From NCBI GenBank assembly GCA_049614485.1, contig JBMZDR010000001.1, positions 200,793-264,792 on the forward strand: 64,000 nucleotides of DNA, read 5' to 3'. Under the pieces are notes generated by a model. That model was given only the letters and a program-made list of their open reading frames with translations. It did not search any database and was not told the DNA's origin. Source of the DNA: GCA-2733415 sp049614485 (GTDB lineage Bacteria > Bacteroidota > Bacteroidia > Flavobacteriales > Flavobacteriaceae). Positions 43,890-52,965 of the stretch are shown in pieces; positions within the stretch are counted from its first letter, which is position 1; each line of letters opens with the position of its first letter. The translations under genes and the position numbers were made by a program.

Positions 43890-45140
43890 ATGAGTATTTC
43901 TAAAATTATATCCCAATTAAAATATACGATTTTCTCAAGTGAGAAAATAGATGATATATTCTATGTGCACAAATTGAAATTAATTTCAAACGTGTTGTGC
44001 GTGTTTATAGTTATGCAATTGATATCAATTATTTTTTCAACCGTTTTTTCAGACGGTGAATTAATTGGGTTTTATATATATGCGTTAATCATAAATACAA
44101 GCTTGTTATATTTATTGAAGAAAAAAGGCAAGGTAAATGTGATTTCAGTAATATTTATTTTAGCAAACTGGTTGCCTACGCCGTTTTTTATTTATTATTA
44201 CGGAGACCCATACATGACTAATAATTTATGGGTTGTTGCATTGTCATTACTTGCACTATTCATACTAGGGAAAAATTGGCGGTTAATAGCAGTGTCTTAT
44301 GGTGTGATAAATATATTGTTCAGTTTATATATTGTGATAAAAAACAATGGGGTAGACATGCAAAATTATAAGTTGGTAGACCATATTTCCGGAGCAATTG
44401 ACACAGGTTTTATTTTGGTATTAACTTATATGATCGTGTTTCAGTATATAAAATTTAATGAAGCTGTCAATAAACATGTAAGGAATAAAAATGAGATATT
44501 ACAAAAGCAGTATGAGATAATTGAAGCGCAAAATGTAACAAAAACAAACTTATTAAAAGAAATTCATCATCGCGTAAAAAATAATTTACAAATGGTGAAT
44601 AGTATGGTGCATATGCAATATAGAGCTGCTCAAGATGAGAACTCACTCAACACGCTTAAAAAAGTTGAGCGTAGAATTATGACTATGGCTAAACTACATG
44701 AAACAATTTACCAATCTGAGAACTTTGAAATTTTAGATATGGAGTCTTATATAAAAGAGTTATTGGATGATTTGTTTCAAATAAAAGCAGGCTTAACTAT
44801 TGACTATAAAATAGATGTTGGTGAGCGTTTGAAGTTTAGTAATGAGACTGTTTTATATATTGGTTTGTTGATTACGGAATTGGTGATAAACGTGTTAAAA
44901 CATGCCTTTGATTCTGATACAGGTCGCTTGTTTGTGTCTTTAAAAGAGGTGGAAAAAGATCTTTTTGAATTAAAAGTAATCGACAATGGTAAAGGGTTTA
45001 ACCTTGAAGATCTCGAAGCTAATTCACGTTCTTTAGGACAGCGGTTAATTAGCTCCTTTTCCAGACAGTTAAATGGTGAGGTAACCGTTAAAAGTAGCGC
45101 TGAAGGGAGTGATTTTGCAATCCGATTTAGTGCGCGTTAA
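43890..45140 (+). CDS. Sensor histidine kinase (HisKA_2 type)
   Basis: A membrane sensor kinase. The reading frame is open from 43821 (439 residues), but the ATG at 43890 is a better start: it gives MSISKIISQLKYTIFSSEKIDDIF, and leaves the kynU promoter region free; the predicted protein is then 416 residues. About six hydrophobic segments lie in the N-terminal part. A short coiled-coil precedes the HisKA_2 dimerisation domain (LLKEIHHRVKNNLQMVNSMVHMQ, phospho-His in the His-His pair at residues 249-250 of the long form). The ATPase domain has the N-box ELVINVLKHAF and DNGKGFN. No response regulator is adjacent. Its last 14 bp overlap the convergent msrA. Confidence 0.87.
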   Translation: MSISKIISQLKYTIFSSEKIDDIFYVHKLKLISNVLCVFIVMQLISIIFSTVFSDGELIGFYIYALIINTSLLYLLKKKGKVNVISVIFILANWLPTPFFIYYYGDPYMTNNLWVVALSLLALFILGKNWRLIAVSYGVINILFSLYIVIKNNGVDMQNYKLVDHISGAIDTGFILVLTYMIVFQYIKFNEAVNKHVRNKNEILQKQYEIIEAQNVTKTNLLKEIHHRVKNNLQMVNSMVHMQYRAAQDENSLNTLKKVERRIMTMAKLHETIYQSENFEILDMESYIKELLDDLFQIKAGLTIDYKIDVGERLKFSNETVLYIGLLITELVINVLKHAFDSDTGRLFVSLKEVEKDLFELKVIDNGKGFNLEDLEANSRSLGQRLISSFSRQLNGEVTVKSSAEGSDFAIRFSAR

Positions 45141-45744
45141 TTAAATGAGGGAATTTTTCTTTAAACATATTCAACCTCGGAATAGATATGGCTTTTATAT
45201 AACTGTTATTTGGGTGTAAGCGTTCATAGTTTTGATGATAATCTTCTGCTTTCCAAAATTTTTCAAAAGGCTTTACTTCAGCTGCAATACTTGCGCCTAG
45301 TTTTTTTGCTAAAGCGGCCTTCTTTTTAATGATGCTATTTTTTTGAGTAGAATTTTTGTAGAAGATGATAGAACGGTACTGAGATCCTTTATCGGGACCT
45401 TGACCGTTAATTTGAGTCGGATTTTGTGAGCCAAAATACACATCTATTAAAGTATCAAAGCTTACAATTTTTGGATTGTAATAAACTTTGATAGCTTCTG
45501 CATGACCTGTTTGCCCGGTATTGCTGCTTTCGTAAGTTGGGTTTTGAGTATGACCACCAGAATAGCCACTAATTACTTCTTCAACACCTTTAACACTTTC
45601 AAAAATTGCTTCAGCACACCAAAAACACCCACTTGCAAAATAAGCAGTCTCTAAATTTTTGGTATTTAACTTTTGCGAATTAACCGGATTACTGCATGAT
45701 ACAAAAATTAAAAAGCACAAAAAAGGAATCAAACTCGTCTTCAT
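45127..45744 (-). CDS. msrA: Peptide-methionine (S)-S-oxide reductase
   Basis: A 205-residue MsrA with a lipoprotein signal (MKTSLIPFLCFLIFVSCS, lipobox Cys near residue 17), so this copy repairs oxidised methionine in envelope proteins. The catalytic motif is G39-C40-F-W-C43 (ASGCFWCAE), with C40 the active residue. Other blocks: GYSGGHTQNPTYE, TGHAEAIKVYYNP, NPTQINGQGPDKGSQYRS, EDYHQNY. No MsrB fusion. It overlaps the end of the convergent histidine-kinase gene by 14 bp. Confidence 0.95.
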   Translation of the reverse strand: MKTSLIPFLCFLIFVSCSNPVNSQKLNTKNLETAYFASGCFWCAEAIFESVKGVEEVISGYSGGHTQNPTYESSNTGQTGHAEAIKVYYNPKIVSFDTLIDVYFGSQNPTQINGQGPDKGSQYRSIIFYKNSTQKNSIIKKKAALAKKLGASIAAEVKPFEKFWKAEDYHQNYERLHPNNSYIKAISIPRLNMFKEKFPHLINAH

Positions 45745-45831
45745 AGTTATATTGTTTGTTACTATGTCGGAAGAATAGTTGATTCCTTAATGTAATAGCG
45801 TGACTAATTTTAACTCAAGCTCTCTGAGGAG

Positions 45832-46380
45832 TTAAAACCAATCCAATCTTAGGTCTTTTATTTTTGCAGTATCCGGAATACTTGCCACTTCAATAGTTGT
45901 GGTGTAATCAAATTTATACTGACTAGGTAACTGGTCTACAGAAATAGTAATGTAAAAGTCTTCGTTTTTAAACTCAACATTTATATTGTTCAAAATACGA
46001 TCAATTTTAGACACCTCATAGTTGTCTTTAAACTCTTTAAAGGTGCTTTTAGAGCTGATGTTTTTTGCAGTTTTAAATCGCTCGTCTCTAATAGTTACTA
46101 TTGATATTTTAGCATCGTCACTTGTTTCTGAAGGTGTTAATGAAAGTAAATGAGCGCCCCCTTTTTCGTAAATTTCTACATCGGTATTCCTGTTGATAAA
46201 CCCATCTCCAGCAACATGCTTTACAACGGAATCGTTAGCGAAAACGGAATCGATTTGTTTAATGTTAAAATTTCTTTTTAAAACGCCAATCTGATCTTTT
46301 TGAATTAAAAACCGATCTTGCTCTTTAGAGCATTGTATAAATGTGAAACTTGCTAATGCAATTAATAGTACTTTTTTCAT
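45832..46380 (-). CDS. Putative lipoprotein of unknown function
   Basis: A 182-residue protein with a lipoprotein signal (MKKVLLIALASFTFIQCSK). The mature part is beta-rich and charged: DQIGVLKRNFNIKQIDSVFANDSVVK, LLSLTPSETSDDAKISIVTIRDERFKTAKNISSKSTFKEFKDNYEVSKIDRILNNINVEFKNEDFYITISVDQLP. I do not recognise the family. It begins 11 bp after the HerA-like gene's stop, so the two are probably co-transcribed. Confidence 0.75.
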   Translation of the reverse strand: MKKVLLIALASFTFIQCSKEQDRFLIQKDQIGVLKRNFNIKQIDSVFANDSVVKHVAGDGFINRNTDVEIYEKGGAHLLSLTPSETSDDAKISIVTIRDERFKTAKNISSKSTFKEFKDNYEVSKIDRILNNINVEFKNEDFYITISVDQLPSQYKFDYTTTIEVASIPDTAKIKDLRLDWF

Positions 46381-46391
46381 GTGTGGTGTGT

Positions 46392-47906
46392 TTATAAAAA
46401 TTTCTTTAAAATTCCCAAAGCGCTTCTAATAAAGGTCGCGCTGGTTAATACTTTTACTAATGGATTTTGACGCGTACTTCGTCTTGAGGCGCTACGTCTG
46501 TTATTCTTTTCTTTTTCTTCTCTGATTTCCTCTTGTGCTTTCTGTTCTTCTGATGCTTTAATTTTATCTTCTAAAATTTCATAAGCACTTTCTCTATCGA
46601 TGTTTTTCTCATACTTCTTAACCAAACTTGAATTGTCAATTAAACTGTCCAACTCAGTGTTAGTTAGTACATCCATGCGGCTCATTGGTGCGCGTAATAA
46701 AGTGGCAGCTAAAGGTGTAGGGCGCCCTTTTTCGTCTAAAGCAGATACAAGTGCTTCACCAATTCCTAAGGATGTTAGCACATCTGTAGTGTCATAAAAA
46801 TCTGTGTCAGGATAGTTTTGTGCGGTTAATTTTATGGCTTTTCTGTCCTTTGCAGTAAAGGCTCTTAACGCGTGTTGAATTTTTAGTCCTAATTGACTTA
46901 ACACGCCTTCAGGTACATCTGTTGGGTTTTGAGTAACGAAATATAAACCAACCCCTTTTGAGCGTATTAGTTTCACAATACTTTCCAATTGTTCTAACAA
47001 TGGTTTTGATGCGTTCTTGAATATCAAATGTGCTTCATCAATAAACAACACTAATTCTGGTTGATTGGCATCACCTTGTTCTGGGAATGTTTCATAGATT
47101 TCTGCTAATAAACTCAACATGAATGTTGAAAATAACTTGGGTTTATCTTGAATATCCGTTAAACGTAAAATATTGATGTAGCCTTTTCCTGTGTCATCAA
47201 TTCTAGTTAAATCATTCACGTCAAAAGATTTCTCTCCAAAAAACAAGTCGCCACCTTGCTGTTCTATTTCTATAATTTTTCTAAGAATAGCGCCTGTAGA
47301 TGCTGTTGAAATACGTCCGTATTCTTCTTGGAATTCTTCCTTTCCTTCACCGGTTGCAAATTGTAAGACTTTCTTGAAATCTTTCAAGTCTAATAACCCA
47401 AGTTGATGGTCGTCACAATATTTAAAAACTACAGACACAATACCAGATTGTGTGTTGGTTAAATCTAAAATACGTGATAAAAGTACTGGTCCAAATTCAG
47501 AAACTGTAGCACGCATACGCACACCACCTTGTTCTGATAAGGTTAGTATTTCTACAGGGAATTTAGACGCGTTAAATGGCAAACCAATTTTTGCGTGACG
47601 TTCATCAATTTTTGCATGACCAGGACTTGGTTGTGCTAAACCACTCAAATCTCCTTTCATATCCATTAACAACACCGGAATTCCTTTTTCAGATAAGTTC
47701 TCAGCAAGAACTTGTAATGATTTGGTTTTTCCTGTTCCAGTAGCACCGGCAATTAAACCGTGTCTGTTTAATGTTTTTAAAGGGAGTTTTACAAAGGCAT
47801 TAGTTAATGTTTCGCCTTCTAGCATTGCAGATCCAAGTGTGATAAAATCACCTTTAGTAGTGTAGCCCGTATTAATATGGTTAAAGAATTCTTCTGTAGT
47901 AGTCAT
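46392..47906 (-). CDS. HerA-like ATPase (DUF853 family)
   Basis: A 504-residue RecA-fold ATPase of the YjgR/DUF853 type. Walker A is GATGTGKT with K60, Walker B LVLFIDEAHLIF, and the sensor FVTQNPTDVPEGVLSQLGLKIQHALRAFTAKDRKA is typical of HerA-family proteins. The last 40 residues are a basic, Arg-rich tail (NNRRSASRRSTRQN) that could bind nucleic acid. Its cellular role is not established in this family; no NurA nuclease gene is adjacent. An 11-bp gap leads to the lipoprotein gene. Confidence 0.88.
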   Translation of the reverse strand: MTTTEEFFNHINTGYTTKGDFITLGSAMLEGETLTNAFVKLPLKTLNRHGLIAGATGTGKTKSLQVLAENLSEKGIPVLLMDMKGDLSGLAQPSPGHAKIDERHAKIGLPFNASKFPVEILTLSEQGGVRMRATVSEFGPVLLSRILDLTNTQSGIVSVVFKYCDDHQLGLLDLKDFKKVLQFATGEGKEEFQEEYGRISTASTGAILRKIIEIEQQGGDLFFGEKSFDVNDLTRIDDTGKGYINILRLTDIQDKPKLFSTFMLSLLAEIYETFPEQGDANQPELVLFIDEAHLIFKNASKPLLEQLESIVKLIRSKGVGLYFVTQNPTDVPEGVLSQLGLKIQHALRAFTAKDRKAIKLTAQNYPDTDFYDTTDVLTSLGIGEALVSALDEKGRPTPLAATLLRAPMSRMDVLTNTELDSLIDNSSLVKKYEKNIDRESAYEILEDKIKASEEQKAQEEIREEKEKNNRRSASRRSTRQNPLVKVLTSATFIRSALGILKKFL

Positions 47907-48000
47907 TTAAGTCTAGTATAATTTCGATAAAAATACAATAACTACATCCAACTAAAAAATTGAAAGATTTAAAAAGTAAAGAATTTTACGTGTTAAAATG

Positions 48001-48008
48001 TATCTTTG
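48001..48008 (+). promoter_or_regulatory. -7 element upstream of queE
   Basis: TATCTTTG ends 8 bp before the ATG at 48017. This sits inside the frame that begins at the TTG at 47960, arguing that the true start is the ATG and the transcript has little or no leader. Confidence 0.5.
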
Positions 48009-48016
48009 CAACAGAT

Positions 48017-48646
48017 ATGCAGAAAGAAACACAAGAATTAGTAGATAAAGGTGAAATGCTTCCGTTAATGGAAGAGTTTTATACCATTCAAGGTGAAGGA
48101 TACTACAAAGGTACTGCCGCTTATTTTGTAAGAATTGGTGGTTGTGATGTTGGGTGTCATTGGTGTGATGTGAAAGAAAGTTGGGATGCTAATTTGCACC
48201 CGCCAACATTAACTTCTGAAATTGCTATAAACGCTGCAAAATATTCTGATACGGTTGTAGTAACAGGAGGAGAACCGTTAATGTGGGATATGAATCCGCT
48301 GACTTTAGCCTTGAAATTACGTGGTGCAAAAACACATATAGAAACGTCTGGAGCTTATAAACTATCTGGAGAGTGGGATTGGATTTGTTTGTCGCCTAAA
48401 AAGACAAAACTACCTACGCAAGAAGTATGTGATGCTGCTCATGAGTTAAAAGTAATTATTTACAATAAGAACGATTTTAAGTTTGCTGAAGAGCAAGCGG
48501 CACGCGTAGGAAAAGACTGCATATTATTCATCCAGCCAGAATGGAGTAAAAAAGATGAAATGATCCCTTTAATGGTTGATTATGTAATGGCAAACCCGAA
48601 ATGGAAAATGTCGCTACAAACACATAAATATATGAATATTCCTTAA
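48017..48646 (+). CDS. queE: 7-carboxy-7-deazaguanine synthase (radical SAM)
   Basis: A radical-SAM enzyme of queuosine biosynthesis. The frame is open from a TTG at 47960, but I take ATG 48017 (209 residues) because the promoter match lies between the two and MQKETQELVDKGEMLPLMEEFYTIQGEGYYKG is the normal opening. Cysteines of the Fe-S cluster are C43, C47 and C50 (GGCDVGCHWCD), the standard CX3CX2C. SGGEP is present as VVTGGEPLMWD. It makes 7-carboxy-7-deazaguanine from 6-carboxytetrahydropterin. The other queuosine genes are not adjacent. The stop shares TTAA with that of a convergent methyltransferase. Confidence 0.94.
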   Translation: MQKETQELVDKGEMLPLMEEFYTIQGEGYYKGTAAYFVRIGGCDVGCHWCDVKESWDANLHPPTLTSEIAINAAKYSDTVVVTGGEPLMWDMNPLTLALKLRGAKTHIETSGAYKLSGEWDWICLSPKKTKLPTQEVCDAAHELKVIIYNKNDFKFAEEQAARVGKDCILFIQPEWSKKDEMIPLMVDYVMANPKWKMSLQTHKYMNIP

Positions 48647-49359
48647 GACGGACTGTTGTTTATTGTAATCCTTGCTAAAAAATCAAAGTGTTCGCCTTCT
48701 AAAACTAACTCACAGTCTAAGCCGTTGGCATGACAGGCATTTTGTAATGTGTTAAAATCAAGATACAGCCAATCAAAAGCCGTTGAGGTGTTGCCTTTGT
48801 AACTCATGGTAAATTCTACTTCACCATAATACTCATCAGGATTTACCCAAAAACCACCTTCATCATCTTTATCAAACATGTAAGAAATATCAGATGAGTC
48901 TAGTAATATTTGTCCGTCTGTAGCTAAAAGGTTTTTCAGATGTTGTAAGAACACATTAATGCGTTCTAGTTTTCCGCATAAGCCAATACCATTCATTAAT
49001 AATAAAATGGTGTCGTATTTTTCAGTGACATCAAATAAGTTCTTGCATTCTGCATTTTTAACACCACGTAAGGCAGTGACTTCAGCGGCACCTTTAGAAA
49101 TGTCAATTGCAGTAACCTCTAGTTTTTTAACATTCTGAACATACAAACTGTGACTCCCGGCACCACAACCCACATCTAAAACGTTGCCTTTTGTTAATTG
49201 CATTGCTTTTTGTTCTAATTGTGGCATTTCCTTATAGGTTCTGAACAAATATGGTAATGGCATTTCATCAGCTTCAGAAATGGTAGATTCTGTAATAATA
49301 TCTTCAGAATAGTCATTATTGTAGTAATCTAATAGTGCGTGACCTAAAATATCTGTCAT
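48643..49359 (-). CDS. Class I SAM-dependent methyltransferase
   Basis: A 238-residue methyltransferase: motif I NVLDVGCGAGSHSLYVQ is strong, followed by EVTAIDISKGAAEVTALRG, YDTILLLMNGIGLCGKLERINVFLQHLKNLLATDGQILLDSSDI. The substrate is unknown. It converges on queE with a 4-bp overlap and is divergent from the YkgJ-like gene at 49407, giving a 47-bp shared control region. Confidence 0.88.
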   Translation of the reverse strand: MTDILGHALLDYYNNDYSEDIITESTISEADEMPLPYLFRTYKEMPQLEQKAMQLTKGNVLDVGCGAGSHSLYVQNVKKLEVTAIDISKGAAEVTALRGVKNAECKNLFDVTEKYDTILLLMNGIGLCGKLERINVFLQHLKNLLATDGQILLDSSDISYMFDKDDEGGFWVNPDEYYGEVEFTMSYKGNTSTAFDWLYLDFNTLQNACHANGLDCELVLEGEHFDFLARITINNSPS

Positions 49360-49364
49360 AGTAG

Positions 49365-49372
49365 TATCTTTG
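49365..49372 (+). promoter_or_regulatory. -7 element upstream of the YkgJ-like gene
   Basis: TATCTTTG, 34 bp before the ATG at 49407, in the short divergent region. No -33 TTG in place. Confidence 0.45.
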
Positions 49373-49406
49373 TGCTCAGTTAAGAGCTATTAAAATAGAA
49401 ATTACA

Positions 49407-49904
49407 ATGAAAGATTTTTTAGAGGAGCTTCCAAAGTTGGCCAAAGATACGCATATAGAAAACAAAAAGTTTTTTAAAAAACTAAAAAAGCATCCGCCTA
49501 AAAATTTAGATTACACCATGCAGGAGTTGCATGACGAGCAATTTGAAGAAACAGATTGTTTAACCTGTGCGAATTGTTGTAAAACCACCAGTCCGATTTT
49601 TACAGATAAGGATATCAACAGAATTTCTAAGCATTTTAAAATGAAGGAGCACCAGTTCATTTCGCAGTATTTACGTGTTGATGAAGATAATTTTCATGTG
49701 TTGAAATCGTCGCCTTGCACATTTTTAGCAGACGATAATTACTGTATGATTTATGATGTGCGTCCGAAAGCGTGTAGCGAATACCCACACACCAACAGAA
49801 GGAAGTTTCAAACTATATTAGATTTAACATTGAATAATGTTGAGGTATGTCCGGCTGTTTATCACATCGTTGAAAAGATGAAAACCAATATCAAAGTACG
49901 TTAA
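49407..49904 (+). CDS. YkgJ-type cysteine cluster protein
   Basis: A 165-residue protein with a Cys-rich metal-binding signature: DCLTCANCCKTTSPIFT followed by CTFLADDNYCMIYDVRPKACSEYP (eight or so conserved cysteines in pairs). Proteins of this UPF0153/YkgJ type are thought to bind zinc or iron-sulphur; function is not established. Cytosolic, no signal peptide. Its own promoter match lies upstream; the GDPD gene follows after 56 bp. Confidence 0.87.
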   Translation: MKDFLEELPKLAKDTHIENKKFFKKLKKHPPKNLDYTMQELHDEQFEETDCLTCANCCKTTSPIFTDKDINRISKHFKMKEHQFISQYLRVDEDNFHVLKSSPCTFLADDNYCMIYDVRPKACSEYPHTNRRKFQTILDLTLNNVEVCPAVYHIVEKMKTNIKVR

Positions 49905-49960
49905 TTTAGACAACTAAAATTCGTAACTTAGTAAAGCATTTGTTAATCTTATTCTAAGTT

Positions 49961-50764
49961 ATGAAAATAATTGGCCACCGTGGATTTAGAGGTTTGTACC
50001 CTGAAAATACGTTAATTGCTTTTATAGAAGCTGTTAAACTAGGTGTTGATGCTATAGAATTAGATGTTGTCATGTCCGGCGACGGAAAAATTGTGGTGTC
50101 TCACGAGCCATTTATGTCGCAGATTACTTGTTTGAAACCAAACGGAAAAGAACTAAAAGAGTCTGAAGATCAACAGTTCAATTTATATCAAATGTCTTAT
50201 GCCGAGATTAAACAATTTGATTGTGGATTGAAAGATAATTTTAAATTCCCTAACCAAAAATCAGTAGCCTCTTATAAACCTTTGTTGTCCGAAGTAATTG
50301 ACATATGTGATTCTTATGCTAAAAGTGTAAAATCAGAAATTGAGTATATCATTGAAATAAAAAGTGATTCTGAACTCTACGACACGTTTTACCCTAATCC
50401 TCCAAAATATGTTGAAGCTATTTTTAAAACATTAAATGCTTATTCAATTTATGAGCGAGTGGTTTTAAAATCATTTGATGTTGCTATTTTAAATGAAATT
50501 AAAATACAGCGGCCTTCTCAGAAAGTATCATTATTAATAAATAGGGATGAATCAATTGAAGATAAGTTAAAACGATTAGATTTTACTCCAGAAATATTAG
50601 GGGTTTATTTTGAACTTTTATCGGAAGACGTGGTGGAACATTATAAAAACAAAGGGTTTTTAATTAACGCGTGGACAGTTAATGCGACTAAAAGAATACA
50701 AGAAATTATAGCGTTAAATATAGATGGTGTTATTACTGATTATCCTGATAGATTGTTGAAATAG
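49961..50764 (+). CDS. Glycerophosphodiester phosphodiesterase
   Basis: A 267-residue GDPD of TIM-barrel type. The catalytic and metal residues are in HRGFRGLYPENTLIAF (His5, Arg6, Glu), AIELDVVMSGDGKIVVSHEP (Glu, Asp, His) and the C-terminal NAWTVNATKRIQEIIALNIDGVITDYPD. It hydrolyses glycerophosphodiesters from phospholipid turnover to glycerol 3-phosphate. No signal peptide is evident, so the cytosolic type. Length is normal. Confidence 0.93.
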   Translation: MKIIGHRGFRGLYPENTLIAFIEAVKLGVDAIELDVVMSGDGKIVVSHEPFMSQITCLKPNGKELKESEDQQFNLYQMSYAEIKQFDCGLKDNFKFPNQKSVASYKPLLSEVIDICDSYAKSVKSEIEYIIEIKSDSELYDTFYPNPPKYVEAIFKTLNAYSIYERVVLKSFDVAILNEIKIQRPSQKVSLLINRDESIEDKLKRLDFTPEILGVYFELLSEDVVEHYKNKGFLINAWTVNATKRIQEIIALNIDGVITDYPDRLLK

Positions 50765-50835
50765 AGTTGTCTTTTGTTATAAGGGTTTAAGTTTTGGTAA
50801 AAGTGTTTATTTTTGATAAGAAAAACTAACTAGAA

Positions 50836-51681
50836 ATGAAAAAAAGTATTTATGTATTAGCACTGTGTTTGTTATCTATGTCAAACGCATTTTCGGGTAA
50901 CTGGATGAACTCATTAGAAGATGGTAAAAAAATAGCTATGGCTACCAATAAATTAATCTTGGTAGATTTTTGGGCTACTTGGTGTGGGCCATGTAGAAAA
51001 ATGGATCGTGAATCATGGTCTAAAAAAGATGTGTCTTTATTAATGGATAATTATGTGTCAGTAAAATTAAATATTGATGAAAATCGATCTCTAGCGCAAA
51101 AATATGGAGTTCAGGGGATTCCTTATGTGTTTATTTTAGATGCGACGGGTAAAGTTCTTTATCAACAAATGAGTTATAAAACAAAGTCTCAGGTAATTAC
51201 TCTGTTAAAGAAATACGCTATTAATACGGAGTATATGTTTAATGAATATGTTTATTATTCTAAAAGTAAAACTTTGTCAACAACAAGCAGGTTGGCGGCA
51301 AAGAGTCAAGATTTTAGCTTACATCTTAAAGGAGATTTAAGAAGAGCTTATTTAAATGTTTCTAATGAATATTTAAATGAGGCCGAAAAATTATTAAAAA
51401 AAGAAAAAGGAGTTAAGTTCGAAAAACTAGCTTTAAAGATGGACTTATTATCTATTCAAAATGTTTTGTACAGAGGAAAATCCAAGAAAGCATTGAAAAT
51501 GATGGGAGATTTAAATATTGATGAGTTAAGCGGATATACTTATGCGCAATTTTGTTTTTTAAACTACGTAGCACATAAGCAAAAAAAGGATGAGGTTAAT
51601 GAAGATGTTTGGCAACAAAGATTGATAAGCACAGGTAAATCTGCAAGTTTTAAGAAAAAAATAGAATTGTTATTTGGGTAG
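50836..51681 (+). CDS. Exported thioredoxin-like protein
   Basis: A 281-residue protein with a signal peptide (MKKSIYVLALCLLSMSNAFS). The N-terminal thioredoxin domain has the active site DFWATWCGPC (C50-G-P-C53) and the cis-Pro block YGVQGIPYVFILD. The remaining 150 residues (about 135-281) are helical, Lys-rich (LLKKEKGVKFEKLALKMDLLSIQN) and resemble no named domain. It likely acts as a periplasmic disulfide reductase or chaperone. A candidate -7 (TATTTTTG at 50808-50815) lies just upstream without a good -33. Confidence 0.87.
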   Translation: MKKSIYVLALCLLSMSNAFSGNWMNSLEDGKKIAMATNKLILVDFWATWCGPCRKMDRESWSKKDVSLLMDNYVSVKLNIDENRSLAQKYGVQGIPYVFILDATGKVLYQQMSYKTKSQVITLLKKYAINTEYMFNEYVYYSKSKTLSTTSRLAAKSQDFSLHLKGDLRRAYLNVSNEYLNEAEKLLKKEKGVKFEKLALKMDLLSIQNVLYRGKSKKALKMMGDLNIDELSGYTYAQFCFLNYVAHKQKKDEVNEDVWQQRLISTGKSASFKKKIELLFG

Positions 51682-51700
51682 CTAATTGAAATAATATTTA

Positions 51701-51737
51701 AAAAGTCCTATAGAGTAATTCTTTAGGGCTTTTTTTT
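51701..51737. terminator. Bidirectional terminator between the thioredoxin-like and NamZ genes
   Basis: Stem AAAAGTCCTA / TAGGGCTTTT (10 bp with one G-T pair) with runs of T on the plus side and of T on the minus side. The stop codon of the minus-strand gene (51736-51738) overlaps the plus-side T-run. Confidence 0.8.
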
Positions 51738-52965
51738 AATACAATAAATAAGGTTTTCTCATTTCGTTATATTCATGTAATCCTATTGCCCATGACTTTT
51801 TGATGTCTTCATAGTTCATGCCGCTAACAATTTGCTGTTGTAATTTTTTAGTCCCTGCTAGCTTAGTAAAGAAGTTGTTGAAAAATGTTTCTTTGTCGGT
51901 AGATAAATTATAAGCATTAGAAAGCCATTCTAAGTTTAATGAGTCAAGTTTACCTGTTTTACTCAAGTCTTTTCCGTAACAAACTTTATTTTCATGTTTA
52001 GGGTATTTAGCGCCTTCGTTTGGTTTTGGAGTAAAGTTAAAATCAGTTTTTGGTAAATAAGGTGCGCCGTAAATTTGAAATTGCAATTCTGTTCCTCTAC
52101 CAACACTAACAGTTGTTCCTTCAAAAAAGCATAAGCTTGGATATAAGTTTATAGAGACATCATTAGGTAAGTTAGGTGAAGGCTTAATAGGTAAACTATA
52201 TGCAATTTGTTTGTTGTAATTCTCACATTTAATTGTAGTAATATCACACTGTATTTCGTTATTTAACCATTTTTCACCATTAATCATTTGGGCATATTCT
52301 CCAATAGTCATTCCGTGAACAACAGGTATGGGGTGCATGCCAACGAAACTTTTGTGTTCTAGTTCTAAAATAGGACCATCTGTATAATGTCCATTAGGAT
52401 TAGGCCTGTCTAGTATTAGCATTGGAATGTTATTTTCTGCACACGCTTCCATGACATAATGTAATGATGAAATATAGGTGTAAAACCGTGCGCCAACATC
52501 TTGAATGTCAAAAACAATAAGATCTAAACCTGCCACCTGTTCATTAGATGGTTTCTTGTTCTTGCCATAGATTGAAATAATATCGATTCCTGTTTTTGGG
52601 TCTTTTCCGTTGGTTATGTGTTCACCAGCATCTGCCTTGCCTCTGAAACCGTGTTCAGGTGCAAATACTTTTTTAATGTCAATGTTTAATGTGTTTAATG
52701 AGTCTACAAGATGAGTAAAACCTGCATCATTAAAAATAACACTAGTTTGATTGGCAACAATCCCTATTGTTTTTTCTTTTAATAAATGAAGGTATTCTTC
52801 TGTTTGATTTGCCCCCACAACTATGAGTGGTGCTTTAGTTTCTCCTGTTTGAATTGGTGTTTTTATAAGTTCTTTTTTTTGAGACTGACAACTTCCTAAA
52901 GAAAAAAGACAGGCTAAAACGATTAAAAATGTATTTTTGAAATTCACTAAAAGAAAGTTACGCAT
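51736..52965 (-). CDS. namZ: Exo-beta-N-acetylmuramidase (NamZ/DUF1343 family)
   Basis: A 409-residue lipoprotein of the DUF1343 family, the exo-beta-N-acetylmuramidases. Signal segment NTFLIVLACLFSLGSC with lipobox Cys; an alternative GTG start at 52947 would remove the first six residues. Conserved blocks: GIVANQTSVI, VFAPEHGFRGKADAGEHI, LDLIVFDIQDVGARFYTYISSLHYVMEAC, LILDRPNPNG, VHGMTIGEYAQMINGE, LPNDVSINLYPSLCFFEGTTVSVGRGTE. Expected to remove N-acetylmuramic acid from peptidoglycan fragments during cell-wall recycling. Its start overlaps that of the divergent permease by one base. Confidence 0.92.
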   Translation of the reverse strand: MRNFLLVNFKNTFLIVLACLFSLGSCQSQKKELIKTPIQTGETKAPLIVVGANQTEEYLHLLKEKTIGIVANQTSVIFNDAGFTHLVDSLNTLNIDIKKVFAPEHGFRGKADAGEHITNGKDPKTGIDIISIYGKNKKPSNEQVAGLDLIVFDIQDVGARFYTYISSLHYVMEACAENNIPMLILDRPNPNGHYTDGPILELEHKSFVGMHPIPVVHGMTIGEYAQMINGEKWLNNEIQCDITTIKCENYNKQIAYSLPIKPSPNLPNDVSINLYPSLCFFEGTTVSVGRGTELQFQIYGAPYLPKTDFNFTPKPNEGAKYPKHENKVCYGKDLSKTGKLDSLNLEWLSNAYNLSTDKETFFNNFFTKLAGTKKLQQQIVSGMNYEDIKKSWAIGLHEYNEMRKPYLLY

